A stretch of 64,000 nt of DNA from Spongiihabitans sp963422685. Lineage in GTDB: Bacteria > Pseudomonadota > Gammaproteobacteria > Arenicellales > Poriferihabitantaceae. Numbering within the stretch: the first letter of the stretch is position 1; the number at the start of each line of letters is the position of its first letter. A program made the position numbers and the translations under genes. The notes beneath the pieces were generated by a model that saw only the letters and a list, made by a program, of their open reading frames with translations, did not search any database and was not told the DNA's origin. This document shows positions 18,659 to 26,905 of the stretch, one piece after another. The stretch lies in NCBI GenBank assembly GCA_963422685.1, contig OY730442.1:62001-126000 (forward strand), in the 5' to 3' direction.

Positions 18659-19249
18659 CTAATGATGAAGACGCAAATCATTGGCCAGCGAATCAGCAAT
18701 ACTGCGCGGCAGCGGCCCGGTCTCATGTGTATAGTTGGGATGGTTCACCCCTGTTTTTATGTCTGCCCCGGATTTGGCGGCTGCGACTATCTGTGGGCCA
18801 AGTTCAAACCGTAAAAAGTGCACCGCAGAGGTTTTATCATCGGTTTCCCGCACCAGGTCTTCATTGGCGATGGGCGCAATCCGCTGGAAATTCCCGACCT
18901 GAACCCAGATTTGCCGCTCAATACCGATCAAGTTTGACAACGCAATTCTGCGTTCGGCCGCATCTTCAAATTCAATCATAAAAGTGGCCTTCCAATTGCT
19001 GCCGTCGGGAATCAATGGGTTATAGGCTTCCAGTTCTTCTGCAATGGCATCCGCGGCAAAAATCTTTTCAATACGGAGAATTTCCTGAATTTGATACTGC
19101 ATGGTCAACCGATCTTCAAAATGCAGGGTGGAATTGGGCCCCAAAGCCACCTGACGGGTTTTTTTATGGGCAATCACCTGGTCGCGGTAGTCCTGGCGCT
19201 GCACCGCATATTCTTCCAAAGACAATAAGTCAGTTTTATTTAATTTCAT
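18659..19249 (-). CDS. DUF3501 family protein
   Basis: A 196-residue soluble protein of unknown biochemical role. I recognise the family from the N-terminal KLNKTDLLSLEEYAVQRQDYR block and the central DRLTMQYQIQEILRIEKIF segment. Members are usually encoded beside a rubrerythrin and a GlpC-like Fe-S protein, as here, which suggests a part in peroxide or oxygen defence. It follows the Fe-S protein gene by 37 bases on the same strand and precedes oxyR. No signal peptide, membrane segment or cysteine cluster is visible. Confidence 0.85.
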   Translation of the reverse strand: MKLNKTDLLSLEEYAVQRQDYRDQVIAHKKTRQVALGPNSTLHFEDRLTMQYQIQEILRIEKIFAADAIAEELEAYNPLIPDGSNWKATFMIEFEDAAERRIALSNLIGIERQIWVQVGNFQRIAPIANEDLVRETDDKTSAVHFLRFELGPQIVAAAKSGADIKTGVNHPNYTHETGPLPRSIADSLANDLRLHH

Positions 19250-19286
19250 AATATCAATATCTTATAAAATATTATTAATGTGATTA

Positions 19287-20654
19287 CTAAATACCGTATG
19301 CTTTTCGTATCAAACTGATGGGGTGCGATGTCAGCGATCCGTCGTCCAGGGCATGCTCGATGAATTTCCCCGCCATGGGGCAATCGCTGCCGTAGTGATC
19401 CGCTTGCATTTGCGTGACTTTGTTCACCACTGGTCTGACTATTTTTCGTGCGGTTTTATAGAATCTGGTTTTGACGCCATAGGTGCCGTCATGTCCGGAA
19501 CAACGCTCGATCGCGTTGACTTCAGTGGCGGGGATTAATTGCAGGCATTCCTTTGTTTTCAGACCTATTTTCTGTACGCGCTGGTGGCAGGCAACATGGT
19601 AAGCCACTTTCCCCAACGGATTCCTGAATTCCGTGTTTAATAATCCCTGCTTGTGGCGGAGCATCAGATATTCAAACGGGTCGAACATGGCATCTGACAC
19701 CTTGCGCACATCCATATCCCCAGGAAACATTAACGGTAATTCCTGGCGGAACATCAATACACAGGACGGCACTGGCGCAATGATGTCCCAGCCGGCGTCA
19801 ACCATGGCCGCAAGTCGGGGAATATTGGCCTGTTTGGCACGTGCTACTGCCTGCAAATCTCCCAGCTCCAGTTTCGGCATACCGCAACACCGTTCGCGGT
19901 TGACCAAAGTGACTGTTATCTGGTTATGCGTCAGCACCTGCACCAGATCTTCGCCCAGCCCAGGCGCATTGTAATTCCCGTAACAGGTAGCGAATAACGC
20001 AACCTTTCCGGTGGTTTTTTCGGCAGCCCGGGTACTGGCCTGAGCGTCGGCACGACCATCATCGTGGCCCACGTGCGGATGATTGTTCAATCGTTTACGC
20101 AGGGTATCGCTATGATATTCGGGAATTCCGGCCTGGGGATGGACGCCCAAAACCTTGTCCAGCACCTTGCGCATGGGCCTGGTTTTATTGGCCGCATTCA
20201 CTGCATTGACGATAATCGGAATGCTGGCCAGTTTCCCAACCGCATCCGTGGATGAAAGAATTTTTTCGCTTGCTGTGACTTTTCCCTGTTTAAATTTCAC
20301 TGATTTTGCCCGCAGCATTAAGTGCGGGAAATCAATATTCCATTCATGCGGCGGGATATACGGGCATTTGGTCTGATAGCACAGATCGCATAAATAGCAC
20401 TGATCCACAACCTGCCAATAGTCCGGTTTATCCACCCCGTCCACTTCCATGGTCGATGATTGATCCACCAGATCAAAGAGTGTGGGGAAGGCATTGCACA
20501 GACTGACGCATCGGCGGCATCCGTGACACAGGTCAAAAACCCGCTCCAATTCCGTATACAGCGAATCCTCGTTGTAAAATTCTGGATTTTGCCAATCAAT
20601 GGGATGTCGAATGGGTGCATCCAGACTGCCTTCTCTTGACGCTCCCTTTAGCAT
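19287..20654 (-). CDS. Iron-sulfur oxidoreductase (GlpC/HdrD-like, two 4Fe-4S and cysteine-rich domains)
   Basis: Probable cytoplasmic electron carrier. The 455-residue protein has two ferredoxin-type motifs near the N terminus (CHGCRRCVSLCNAFP and CYLCDLCYQTKCPY) and two cysteine-rich domains of the heterodisulfide-reductase kind; the first has CCGMPKLELGD and the second reads RCSGHDGTYG, where the usual CCG has become CSG. The gene lies between rubrerythrin and DUF3501, all on the minus strand. This three-gene set recurs in proteobacteria, so I infer that it passes electrons to rubrerythrin for peroxide reduction. It is distinct from the lactate-oxidation protein LutA at 37-38 kb. Confidence 0.88.
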   Translation of the reverse strand: MLKGASREGSLDAPIRHPIDWQNPEFYNEDSLYTELERVFDLCHGCRRCVSLCNAFPTLFDLVDQSSTMEVDGVDKPDYWQVVDQCYLCDLCYQTKCPYIPPHEWNIDFPHLMLRAKSVKFKQGKVTASEKILSSTDAVGKLASIPIIVNAVNAANKTRPMRKVLDKVLGVHPQAGIPEYHSDTLRKRLNNHPHVGHDDGRADAQASTRAAEKTTGKVALFATCYGNYNAPGLGEDLVQVLTHNQITVTLVNRERCCGMPKLELGDLQAVARAKQANIPRLAAMVDAGWDIIAPVPSCVLMFRQELPLMFPGDMDVRKVSDAMFDPFEYLMLRHKQGLLNTEFRNPLGKVAYHVACHQRVQKIGLKTKECLQLIPATEVNAIERCSGHDGTYGVKTRFYKTARKIVRPVVNKVTQMQADHYGSDCPMAGKFIEHALDDGSLTSHPISLIRKAYGI

Positions 20655-20752
20655 TTCAATTTAACTTTATAACTTAACTATTTGATATTAAATGACGCTG
20701 GATAATGCAATTAGGACAAACCCAGCGCCTGTTGTTAAAATCAGATTTACAG

Positions 20753-21166
20753 CTAAATTTCATTCAATGCTTTTTGGAAACGGTTGGCGTGGGAGCGCTC
20801 TGCTTTTCCCAATGTCTCAAACCAATCCGCAATTTCATCAAATCCTTCCTCTCGTGCTGTTTTGGCCATGCCGGGGTACATATCGGTGTATTCATGGGTT
20901 TCACCCGCCACAGCCGCCTTCAGATTATCCTCGGTTGGGCCGATCGGCAGTCCGGTGGCCGGATCACCCGTCTCTTCCAGATATTCAAGATGGCCGTGGG
21001 CATGCCCAGTTTCCCCTTCCGCCGTGGAGCGGAATACCGCGGCAACGTCATTGTAGCCTTCAATATCTGCTTTTGCTGCAAAATACAGGTAACGGCGATT
21101 TGCCTGGGATTCCCCGGCGAAGGCGTCTTTGAGGTTTTGTTCTGTTTTTGAATTCTTTAAACTCAT
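20753..21166 (-). CDS. Rubrerythrin (short form, no rubredoxin domain)
   Basis: Di-iron peroxidase that reduces hydrogen peroxide. The 137-residue four-helix protein carries the iron ligands in GESQANRRY, EGETGHAHGHLEYL, AGETHEYTDMY and AERSHANRF. The C-terminal rubredoxin domain of classical rubrerythrins is missing, so electrons must come from another protein, plausibly the Fe-S protein encoded 98 bases downstream. A strong AGGAG lies nine bases before the ATG. A near-perfect OxyR operator lies about 95-130 bp upstream (21260-21296), the right position for activation. Confidence 0.93.
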   Translation of the reverse strand: MSLKNSKTEQNLKDAFAGESQANRRYLYFAAKADIEGYNDVAAVFRSTAEGETGHAHGHLEYLEETGDPATGLPIGPTEDNLKAAVAGETHEYTDMYPGMAKTAREEGFDEIADWFETLGKAERSHANRFQKALNEI

Positions 21167-21259
21167 TACTGTTTTCTCCTGGTCGAGTGTTTTAGATATA
21201 AACTTGATGCTACGGCGTAGACATGGGTGAATTCTAGTGCAATCGATACCATTAATCTA

Positions 21260-21296
21260 ATTGATTGTATTAAATTATATAATAGATAAAAACTAT
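21260..21296. promoter_or_regulatory. OxyR operator candidate upstream of rubrerythrin
   Basis: Bases 21282-21296 read ATAGATAAAAACTAT and match every fixed position of the OxyR half-site ATAGNTNNNANCTAT. After the standard 7-base spacer the other half (21260-21274) keeps four of the fixed positions of the outer ATAG and inner T/A. The site is 94-130 bp upstream of the rubrerythrin ATG but only 8 bp before the divergent SDR ATG, so activation of rubrerythrin is the likely role. Confidence 0.7.
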
Positions 21297-21304
21297 CAAT
21301 ATTT

Positions 21305-22138
21305 ATGAATGAAGCTGACAATAAAACCGTTTTGATAACGGGTTGTTCAAGCGGCATCGGTCAATGCCTGGCCGCCAGACTGCATGAACGCGGCTATGAC
21401 GTCATTGCCACCTGCCGCAATGCAGCAGATTGCAGTGAACTGGCGGATAAAGGCATAAAAATAATCATGCTGGACCTGGACCACAGCGAAAGTATTACCC
21501 ATGCCACCGAACAAATGCTGAAAATTGCCAATGGCAGAATGTATGCGCTGATAAACAATGGTGCGTATGGTCAGCCCGGCGCGGTGGAAGATTTGAGCCG
21601 GGAGGCATTACGCAAACAATTTGAAACCAATGTATTCGGCACCCAGGAATTGACGAACAGAATCATTCCGATAATGCGCAAACACGGTGAAGGACGAATA
21701 ATCCAGATAAGCTCTGTACTGGGATTTGTGTGCCTGAAGTTTCGGGGGGCGTACAACGCCAGCAAATTCGCCCTGGAAGCGTTGACAGATACGATGCGAC
21801 TCGAGTTCGCGGGCAGTAATATAAAATTCAGTCTGGTTGAACCCGGGCCCATCGCCAGCAAATTCAGGCAAACTGCATTGAAAAGATATATTGAAAACAT
21901 CAATGCCAATGACAGTTACCACAAAGAGGCCTATGAAAATTTGGAAAAACGACTGAAAAGCGACAAGCCGGTAAAATTCTGCCTGCCGCCAGAGGCAGTA
22001 TTAAAAGCGGTGATTCACGCCCTGGAAAGCACAAATCCTAAAATACGCTATCGGGTAACCTTCCCTACCAAGTTGTTTGCGCCGTTGAAAAGACTTTTGC
22101 CTGACAGGTTGATGGATAAATTACTGGCAGGACGTTGA
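21305..22138 (+). CDS. Short-chain dehydrogenase/reductase (SDR)
   Basis: NAD(P)-dependent oxidoreductase of unknown substrate. The 277-residue protein has the cofactor motif TGCSSGIG (residues 13-20), the NNGAYG variant of the NAG motif, the catalytic serine in ISSVLGF and the YNASK motif with catalytic Tyr and Lys. The C-terminal part (KFCLPPEAVLKAVIHAL and RYRVTFPTKLFAPLKRLLPDRLMDKL) is typical of classical SDRs that act on lipophilic or steroid-like substrates. It is divergent from rubrerythrin, and the OxyR-like site lies directly before its start. Its end overlaps a short 15-bp repeat. Confidence 0.92.
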   Translation: MNEADNKTVLITGCSSGIGQCLAARLHERGYDVIATCRNAADCSELADKGIKIIMLDLDHSESITHATEQMLKIANGRMYALINNGAYGQPGAVEDLSREALRKQFETNVFGTQELTNRIIPIMRKHGEGRIIQISSVLGFVCLKFRGAYNASKFALEALTDTMRLEFAGSNIKFSLVEPGPIASKFRQTALKRYIENINANDSYHKEAYENLEKRLKSDKPVKFCLPPEAVLKAVIHALESTNPKIRYRVTFPTKLFAPLKRLLPDRLMDKLLAGR

Positions 22139-22180
22139 ACTGACCCATGTTGAACCGGCCCATGATGAACTGACTTGAGC
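22136..22180. repeat. Three imperfect 15-bp direct repeats after the SDR gene
   Basis: The units are TGAACTGACCCATGT, TGAACCGGCCCATGA and TGAACTGACTTGAGC. The first TGA is the stop codon of the SDR gene, so the array looks like duplication of the gene's stop region. Confidence 0.65.
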
Positions 22181-22212
22181 CTTGACCAGTTCTATTCCGA
22201 GCAGTATTGTCG

Positions 22213-22695
22213 TTACAGCAATGACAAAATGGTTTCGGCATCGCTTACTTCAAACACTGAACCTGGTTCCACGTTCAGATGGATAATCACCTCATTCTCT
22301 GCAATCAGGGCATACCGTTGTGAGCGGATTCCAAAATTGGCTGCGGTGAGATCCAGCTCCAACCCCATGGCCCGGGTAAATACAGCACTGCCATCCGCCA
22401 GCATTAAAATATTACCTTCCACGTTCTGGGCATGGCCCCATGCACCCATTACGAATGCGTCATTCACGGACAAACAGGCTATGGTGTCAACGCCTTTCGC
22501 TTTAATCGCATCGTGATTGACCACATAGCCGGGCAAATGGGCCGCCGAACAGGTTGGTGTAAACGCGCCGGGCAGCGCAAATAACACCACTTTCCTGCCG
22601 CCGAAAATGTCCCGGGTTGATATATCTTCAGGACCGTCATCGGTCATAACCGAAAGTGAAACATCGGGTATTTGATCTCCTGCCTTGATACTCAT
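22213..22695 (-). CDS. Peroxiredoxin, Prx5/thioredoxin-dependent type
   Basis: Reduces hydrogen peroxide and organic hydroperoxides through a peroxidatic cysteine. The 160-residue protein has the Prx5 active-site block PGAFTPTCSAAHLPGY with the catalytic Thr and Cys, followed by IACLSVNDAFVMGAWG. No glutaredoxin domain is fused and no resolving cysteine is obvious, so the reductant is unknown (glutathione or thioredoxin). Length agrees with the family. It is convergent with the SDR gene. No OxyR-like site was found before it. Confidence 0.94.
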   Translation of the reverse strand: MSIKAGDQIPDVSLSVMTDDGPEDISTRDIFGGRKVVLFALPGAFTPTCSAAHLPGYVVNHDAIKAKGVDTIACLSVNDAFVMGAWGHAQNVEGNILMLADGSAVFTRAMGLELDLTAANFGIRSQRYALIAENEVIIHLNVEPGSVFEVSDAETILSLL

Positions 22696-22753
22696 AGCGA
22701 TTTTCTCGTGGGTTTCAGTGAAAAATTATCATGCCGATAATACCGGCAAATTG

Positions 22754-23620
22754 TCATATTAGCCACCAAAGCACCAGCGACAACACGGCAACCGAAACCG
22801 CATTGCCGACAAGTACCATGGATGCGACCAGTTCCGGCTGCTGCGCGTATTGTTCTGCAAACAGAAAGTTCAGCACCGCCGGCGGGAGCGCAGCAAACAA
22901 TACCAGTGCGCCGACCTGAAACGGATCAAGCGGCAATATTTGCACCGCCAACAATGCAAAAATCAAGCCGGATGCGGGACAGACCAGGGCGCCGGCCAAT
23001 CCGATTTTCCAATGCTCCATACGTACATTCAGCATTCGCACTCCCAATGAAAATAACATCAACGGGATAACAATTTGTCCCAGCATGGTAATTGGAAACA
23101 GAATAATTTGCGGAAGCTGCAGCCCCCAGAAATTACATAGCAAAGCCAGTACAGTGGCGATATTCACTGGTGAAGCCGCTAACCCCTTCCACGATACTGC
23201 TCCGCCGAAAAGATAGACGCCCAGGGTAAAATGCAGCAGATTACTGATCAGGAACAATACAATGGCGCCGGCCAGTGCCTGGTCGCCAAAAGCCAATACA
23301 GCCAGCGGCAGCCCAAGATTGCCGCAGTTATTAAACATCATGGTTGGAATAAAGGTGCGACTGGAAAAACCAAAATACCGGCCAACCGGCCATGCAATCA
23401 ACCCCGACCCCAACACCACGATCAGGCCGCCGAGTATCAGCCATCGATACGAAATAACCGCAAACTCTCCACCAGACACCACGTCAAATATCAGTGCAGG
23501 CACAAATACTCGCAGCACCAGGCCGTTCGCCACGTTCATATCCGGTTTGAACTTTCTGGCGTATAAATATCCCAGCAGCACGATGGCAATAACCGGGAAT
23601 AATATCGACAGGATTTCCAA
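22754..23620 (-). CDS. AEC-family (auxin efflux carrier-like) transporter
   Basis: Integral membrane protein of 288 residues with roughly ten hydrophobic segments in two halves. The N-terminal half contains YLYARKFKPDMNVANGLVLRVFVPALIF, and the second half contains the MLGQIVIPLMLFSLGVRM stretch, both typical of the AEC family. Substrates of bacterial members include malate and other organic anions, but none can be named here. The only plausible start is TTG at 23620, since no ATG or GTG lies nearby in frame. Confidence 0.85.
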   Translation of the reverse strand: MEILSILFPVIAIVLLGYLYARKFKPDMNVANGLVLRVFVPALIFDVVSGGEFAVISYRWLILGGLIVVLGSGLIAWPVGRYFGFSSRTFIPTMMFNNCGNLGLPLAVLAFGDQALAGAIVLFLISNLLHFTLGVYLFGGAVSWKGLAASPVNIATVLALLCNFWGLQLPQIILFPITMLGQIVIPLMLFSLGVRMLNVRMEHWKIGLAGALVCPASGLIFALLAVQILPLDPFQVGALVLFAALPPAVLNFLFAEQYAQQPELVASMVLVGNAVSVAVLSLVLWWLI

Positions 23621-23807
23621 GATACCGGGCTGAAGGGAGTTGCTATTGATCAGGTTTTTTTAATGCGTGCAGGGAAGCCCCATGCACAAAGCCGCCGTGA
23701 ATAAACGCATACCTGTGGATTTGCACCAGGGCGGCGGGCGATGGCAGAGCGAGATGATTCACCACAGTGCCCATAACGGTCAGAGACCCGCACCGATCTG
23801 GTTCAAA

Positions 23808-24449
23808 CTAATCAACATATTGATCAATATGCTGATAATGAATTGCCAGTTGTCTGCTTATATTGGAGCGGGCGGAAACTTCGAAGCAGGAATTAAAGTA
23901 TTCGGTTGCGTAAATACGTTCCCGGCCGAGCAGTTTCTCCATAAAGACAATCTGGCTTTTAACGTAATCGTCCGTGCGCATACCGCTGTTTTCCATACGG
24001 ATGTTGTCGCCGTCCCGGACAAATCCTGACCAATCCTGACCGAGGCCGCACAAATCAACATCGACAACTAATTTGCACAGGTTATCGACTGGCGGCGTTT
24101 GATGCGCTGTACTCAGGACACATTGACTGACTTGTTCGATCATCTGGTCCGGCAAGCTGTTTTTCGCGCATTCGGCAAACCAGGCAGCGCTTTTTTGTTC
24201 ATTATCCCGGGCTTCCACATCGTATATTGCATCGTGAAACCAGATTGCCAGCTCTGCAAGATCACAACCCCCCGATATTGCGCAGGCATTGTCAAGATGC
24301 CCAAGACACTGATCTATATGTGCGGCGGTATGGTAAAAACGGTGCGGCTCGTTGTAGCGAGACGCCAAATGGTTATAGATATCATCCACTTGTGGATCGA
24401 TGAATCCTGCACAACGATTCCAAAGGCGACCGAAGCGTTGCGGGTTCAT
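23808..24449 (-). CDS. Predicted metal-dependent HD-superfamily phosphohydrolase
   Basis: Soluble 213-residue protein with HD-domain motifs: YHTAAHIDQCL, the central WFHDAIYD metal site and the later VVDVDLCGLG segment. It belongs to a widespread family of stand-alone HD proteins of unknown substrate that are often mis-annotated after a eukaryotic receptor subunit. The fit to this family over its whole length is good and the metal-binding His/Asp residues are present. No operon partner: the gap to the AEC gene is 187 bp and to the VOC gene 71 bp. Confidence 0.85.
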   Translation of the reverse strand: MNPQRFGRLWNRCAGFIDPQVDDIYNHLASRYNEPHRFYHTAAHIDQCLGHLDNACAISGGCDLAELAIWFHDAIYDVEARDNEQKSAAWFAECAKNSLPDQMIEQVSQCVLSTAHQTPPVDNLCKLVVDVDLCGLGQDWSGFVRDGDNIRMENSGMRTDDYVKSQIVFMEKLLGRERIYATEYFNSCFEVSARSNISRQLAIHYQHIDQYVD

Positions 24450-24520
24450 GATTTATTTTGCAGTCGAAACAATACGATTTACCGGTTACTGGTAAAAATC
24501 AGCAGCAGTGCGAATCCATT

Positions 24521-24910
24521 TTAGCGATTGTGGACAGCCTCAATTTTATTGCCGTCTCTATCCCGAATGAAAGCGGCGTAGTAGTCATCGCTGTATTCGG
24601 GTCTCGGCCCGGGCGCTCCCGCCCCCTGTCCGCCGTTTTCCAGTGCCGAGCGATAAAATTCATCCACTGCCTGCATGGATTTTGCATTGAATGCGATGTG
24701 CGCCCCGTTTCCGGCAGAAGCGTGCATGGCGCTGTTTTCGGGTAAACCAATCCAGAAATCGCAATTTTTTCCATAGGCGATGGTTATCCCGGAAATCTCG
24801 TACTGACGATAAATATCCAGTGTGGCCAAAACCGCATCGTAAAACTGTGCAGACAGATGCAAATCTGTCACACCCACGGACACATGGGCGATAATCTGCC
24901 GGGCATCCAT
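24521..24910 (-). CDS. VOC/glyoxalase-like protein
   Basis: A 129-residue single-unit vicinal-oxygen-chelate fold. It starts with IIAHVSVGVTDLHLSAQFYDAVL, the usual first beta-alpha unit, and ends with YAAFIRDRDGNKIEAV, where the glutamate would bind the metal. An HIAF segment provides the second-strand histidine. These proteins act as lyases, dioxygenases or binding proteins; the function cannot be inferred further. Confidence 0.88.
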   Translation of the reverse strand: MDARQIIAHVSVGVTDLHLSAQFYDAVLATLDIYRQYEISGITIAYGKNCDFWIGLPENSAMHASAGNGAHIAFNAKSMQAVDEFYRSALENGGQGAGAPGPRPEYSDDYYAAFIRDRDGNKIEAVHNR

Positions 24911-24917
24911 CTATGGA

Positions 24918-25199
24918 TTACCACTGGGTTTTTGTGGTATTCCGTTGATGATCACGATTCGGCTCCAGCTTGATTTGAGTCTTAAAAATAATTCCGGTCA
25001 TCTTGCCCAAAGTCCATTTATCCGTATATTGAACTGTAACGGTATCATAATTTTTCCCGCTATGCGCCTGATTTTTCCTGTTTTCAGATCTGGCGCTGCC
25101 TGTGTGATGATTGATTTCGCCTGGGTGATCAAACCCCGCTGCCGGCAGGAGCACACCCCCAATGGCGTTGTACCGGATCAGAAAAAAAGTTATAAGCAT
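24918..25199 (-). CDS. Possible small hypothetical protein in the VOC-SulP gap
   Basis: The 339 bp between the VOC gene and the SulP start contain no recognisable gene. One open frame could encode 93 residues from ATG 25199, with a short hydrophobic N terminus (MLITFFLIRYNAIGGVLL) and a charged, Thr- and Lys-rich tail. It resembles a small exported protein but I see no homolog, no good Shine-Dalgarno sequence and no operon partner. It may equally be chance. Confidence 0.25.
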   Translation of the reverse strand: MLITFFLIRYNAIGGVLLPAAGFDHPGEINHHTGSARSENRKNQAHSGKNYDTVTVQYTDKWTLGKMTGIIFKTQIKLEPNRDHQRNTTKTQW

Positions 25200-25249
25200 T
25201 CGACATATTCCCCGCGTCTGCTCCGTTGGCATCAATAAAACCAACCAGA

Positions 25250-26884
25250 ATGATAAACGGCCTGCATTTTCACAATTTGCGTGGTGATGTTTACGGCGGC
25301 ATTACCGCAGCAATTATAGCGCTGCCTCTGGCATTGGCTTTTGGGGTATCTTCCGGCGCGGGCGCCATAGCCGGGTTGTATGGCGCCATCTGCGTCGGCT
25401 TTTTTGCGGCGCTGTTCGGCGGCACACCGGCACAGATTTCCGGGCCAACCGGCCCGATGACCATCCTCATGGCGGCGATTTTTACCGAGTATTCCAGTCT
25501 GGATCCGGTAGCAGGCCCGGCACTGGCATTTACCATCGTGGTGTTAGCCGGGATAATGCAGATGGCCCTGGCATTTTTTCGGGTCGGTCGATATATCAAC
25601 TACGTCCCACTGCCGGTGATCTCGGGATTTATGAGTGGAATCGGCGTCATCGTCATTTTATTGCAGCTCGGGCCATTATTCGGCCATCCCGGCCCCCAGG
25701 GACCACTGGCCGCCATACAGGGCATGGGCATGGTGCTAAGCCATATTGTGTGGCCCGCTTTTTCATTGGGGGCCGTGGTATTAGTCATTGTCTACTGCAC
25801 GCCTTCGGTCATTGCAAGATGGGTTCCATCGCCGTTACTGGGATTAATATCAGGCACCGTTATCGCATTGCTGTTTACCTCAGCGGAAACGGTGACACGA
25901 TTGGGTGACATCCCGAGTGGATTGCCTGAAATCCAGGATTTGCGTATTGATATGGCATTGTTACCCGCAATGCTGGTATCCGCTGCAGCCCTCGCGCTGC
26001 TGGGTTCGATTGACTCGCTGCTGACCTCATTAGTGGCTGACAATATTACCCACAGCCATCATAAATCTGATCGTGAACTGTTTGGTCAGGGACTGGGCAA
26101 TATCGTCGCCGGACTGCTCGGTGGACTGCCCGGCGCCGGCGCCACCATGCGCACCGTGGTGAACGTAAAATCAGGCGGCCAGACGCCGATTTCCGGGGCG
26201 CTGCACGGGCTCATCCTGCTCGCCATCGTGCTCGGCCTGGGCGGGGCCGCTGAACATATTCCCCACGTGGTGCTGGCCGGCATTTTGATCAAAGTAGGCA
26301 CGGATATCATTGACTGGAAATATCTTAAACGCATACCACATACCTCGCGCAGCAGCGTATTTATTATGCTGCTGGTGCTGGTACTCACGGTTTCCGTGGA
26401 TCTGATTACCGCATTTGCAATCGGCATGGCCTGCGCGGCTCTGGTTTTTCTGAAACGTGAATCGGATGAACAATTGTCCCGAATAAACATTATCCGCGGC
26501 GGCGAGGATGCCGAACTGCCCGCCGATGAGAAGAAATTATTGGCATCAATGGGCAACAATCTGGTTCTATGCGTGCTCGGCGGCCCCATCAGTTTTGGCG
26601 CCGCCAAGGGGATGGTGCAGCGCATCAATGCGGTCGATGAATTTAAAGTGCTGATACTCGACCTGCAAAACCTGGGGTATGTCGACACCACTACGGCACG
26701 TGCCCTGGAAGATATTATAAAAAGCGTGGGATTTCAGGACCGGACCGTCATCGTTTCCGGGGCGCAATCGGGTTTAATACGACAACTTGCCAGGGTAAAA
26801 ACGCTGGATGGCGTTCCAGCAGAAAATATAATCAATGCACGCCTTGCGGCGTTGATCAAAGCAGAAAAATACCTCGGCGCATAA
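25250..26884 (+). CDS. SulP-family inorganic anion transporter with STAS domain
   Basis: Membrane transporter for sulfate, bicarbonate or a related anion. About 545 residues: an N-terminal 11-13-helix SulP core (DVYGGITAAIIALPLALAFGVSSG at the start, the FGGTPAQISGPTGPMT signature near residue 60) and a C-terminal STAS domain (about 430-545) with LDLQNLGYVDTTTARALEDI. The frame is open further to TTG 25226, but ATG 25250 gives the normal N terminus. The methylenetetrahydrofolate-reductase-like gene follows after 21 bases, probably in the same transcript. Bicarbonate and sulfate substrates cannot be separated from sequence. Confidence 0.93.
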   Translation: MINGLHFHNLRGDVYGGITAAIIALPLALAFGVSSGAGAIAGLYGAICVGFFAALFGGTPAQISGPTGPMTILMAAIFTEYSSLDPVAGPALAFTIVVLAGIMQMALAFFRVGRYINYVPLPVISGFMSGIGVIVILLQLGPLFGHPGPQGPLAAIQGMGMVLSHIVWPAFSLGAVVLVIVYCTPSVIARWVPSPLLGLISGTVIALLFTSAETVTRLGDIPSGLPEIQDLRIDMALLPAMLVSAAALALLGSIDSLLTSLVADNITHSHHKSDRELFGQGLGNIVAGLLGGLPGAGATMRTVVNVKSGGQTPISGALHGLILLAIVLGLGGAAEHIPHVVLAGILIKVGTDIIDWKYLKRIPHTSRSSVFIMLLVLVLTVSVDLITAFAIGMACAALVFLKRESDEQLSRINIIRGGEDAELPADEKKLLASMGNNLVLCVLGGPISFGAAKGMVQRINAVDEFKVLILDLQNLGYVDTTTARALEDIIKSVGFQDRTVIVSGAQSGLIRQLARVKTLDGVPAENIINARLAALIKAEKYLGA

Positions 26885-26905
26885 TCGCTGCACATTTCAC
26901 TCAGC

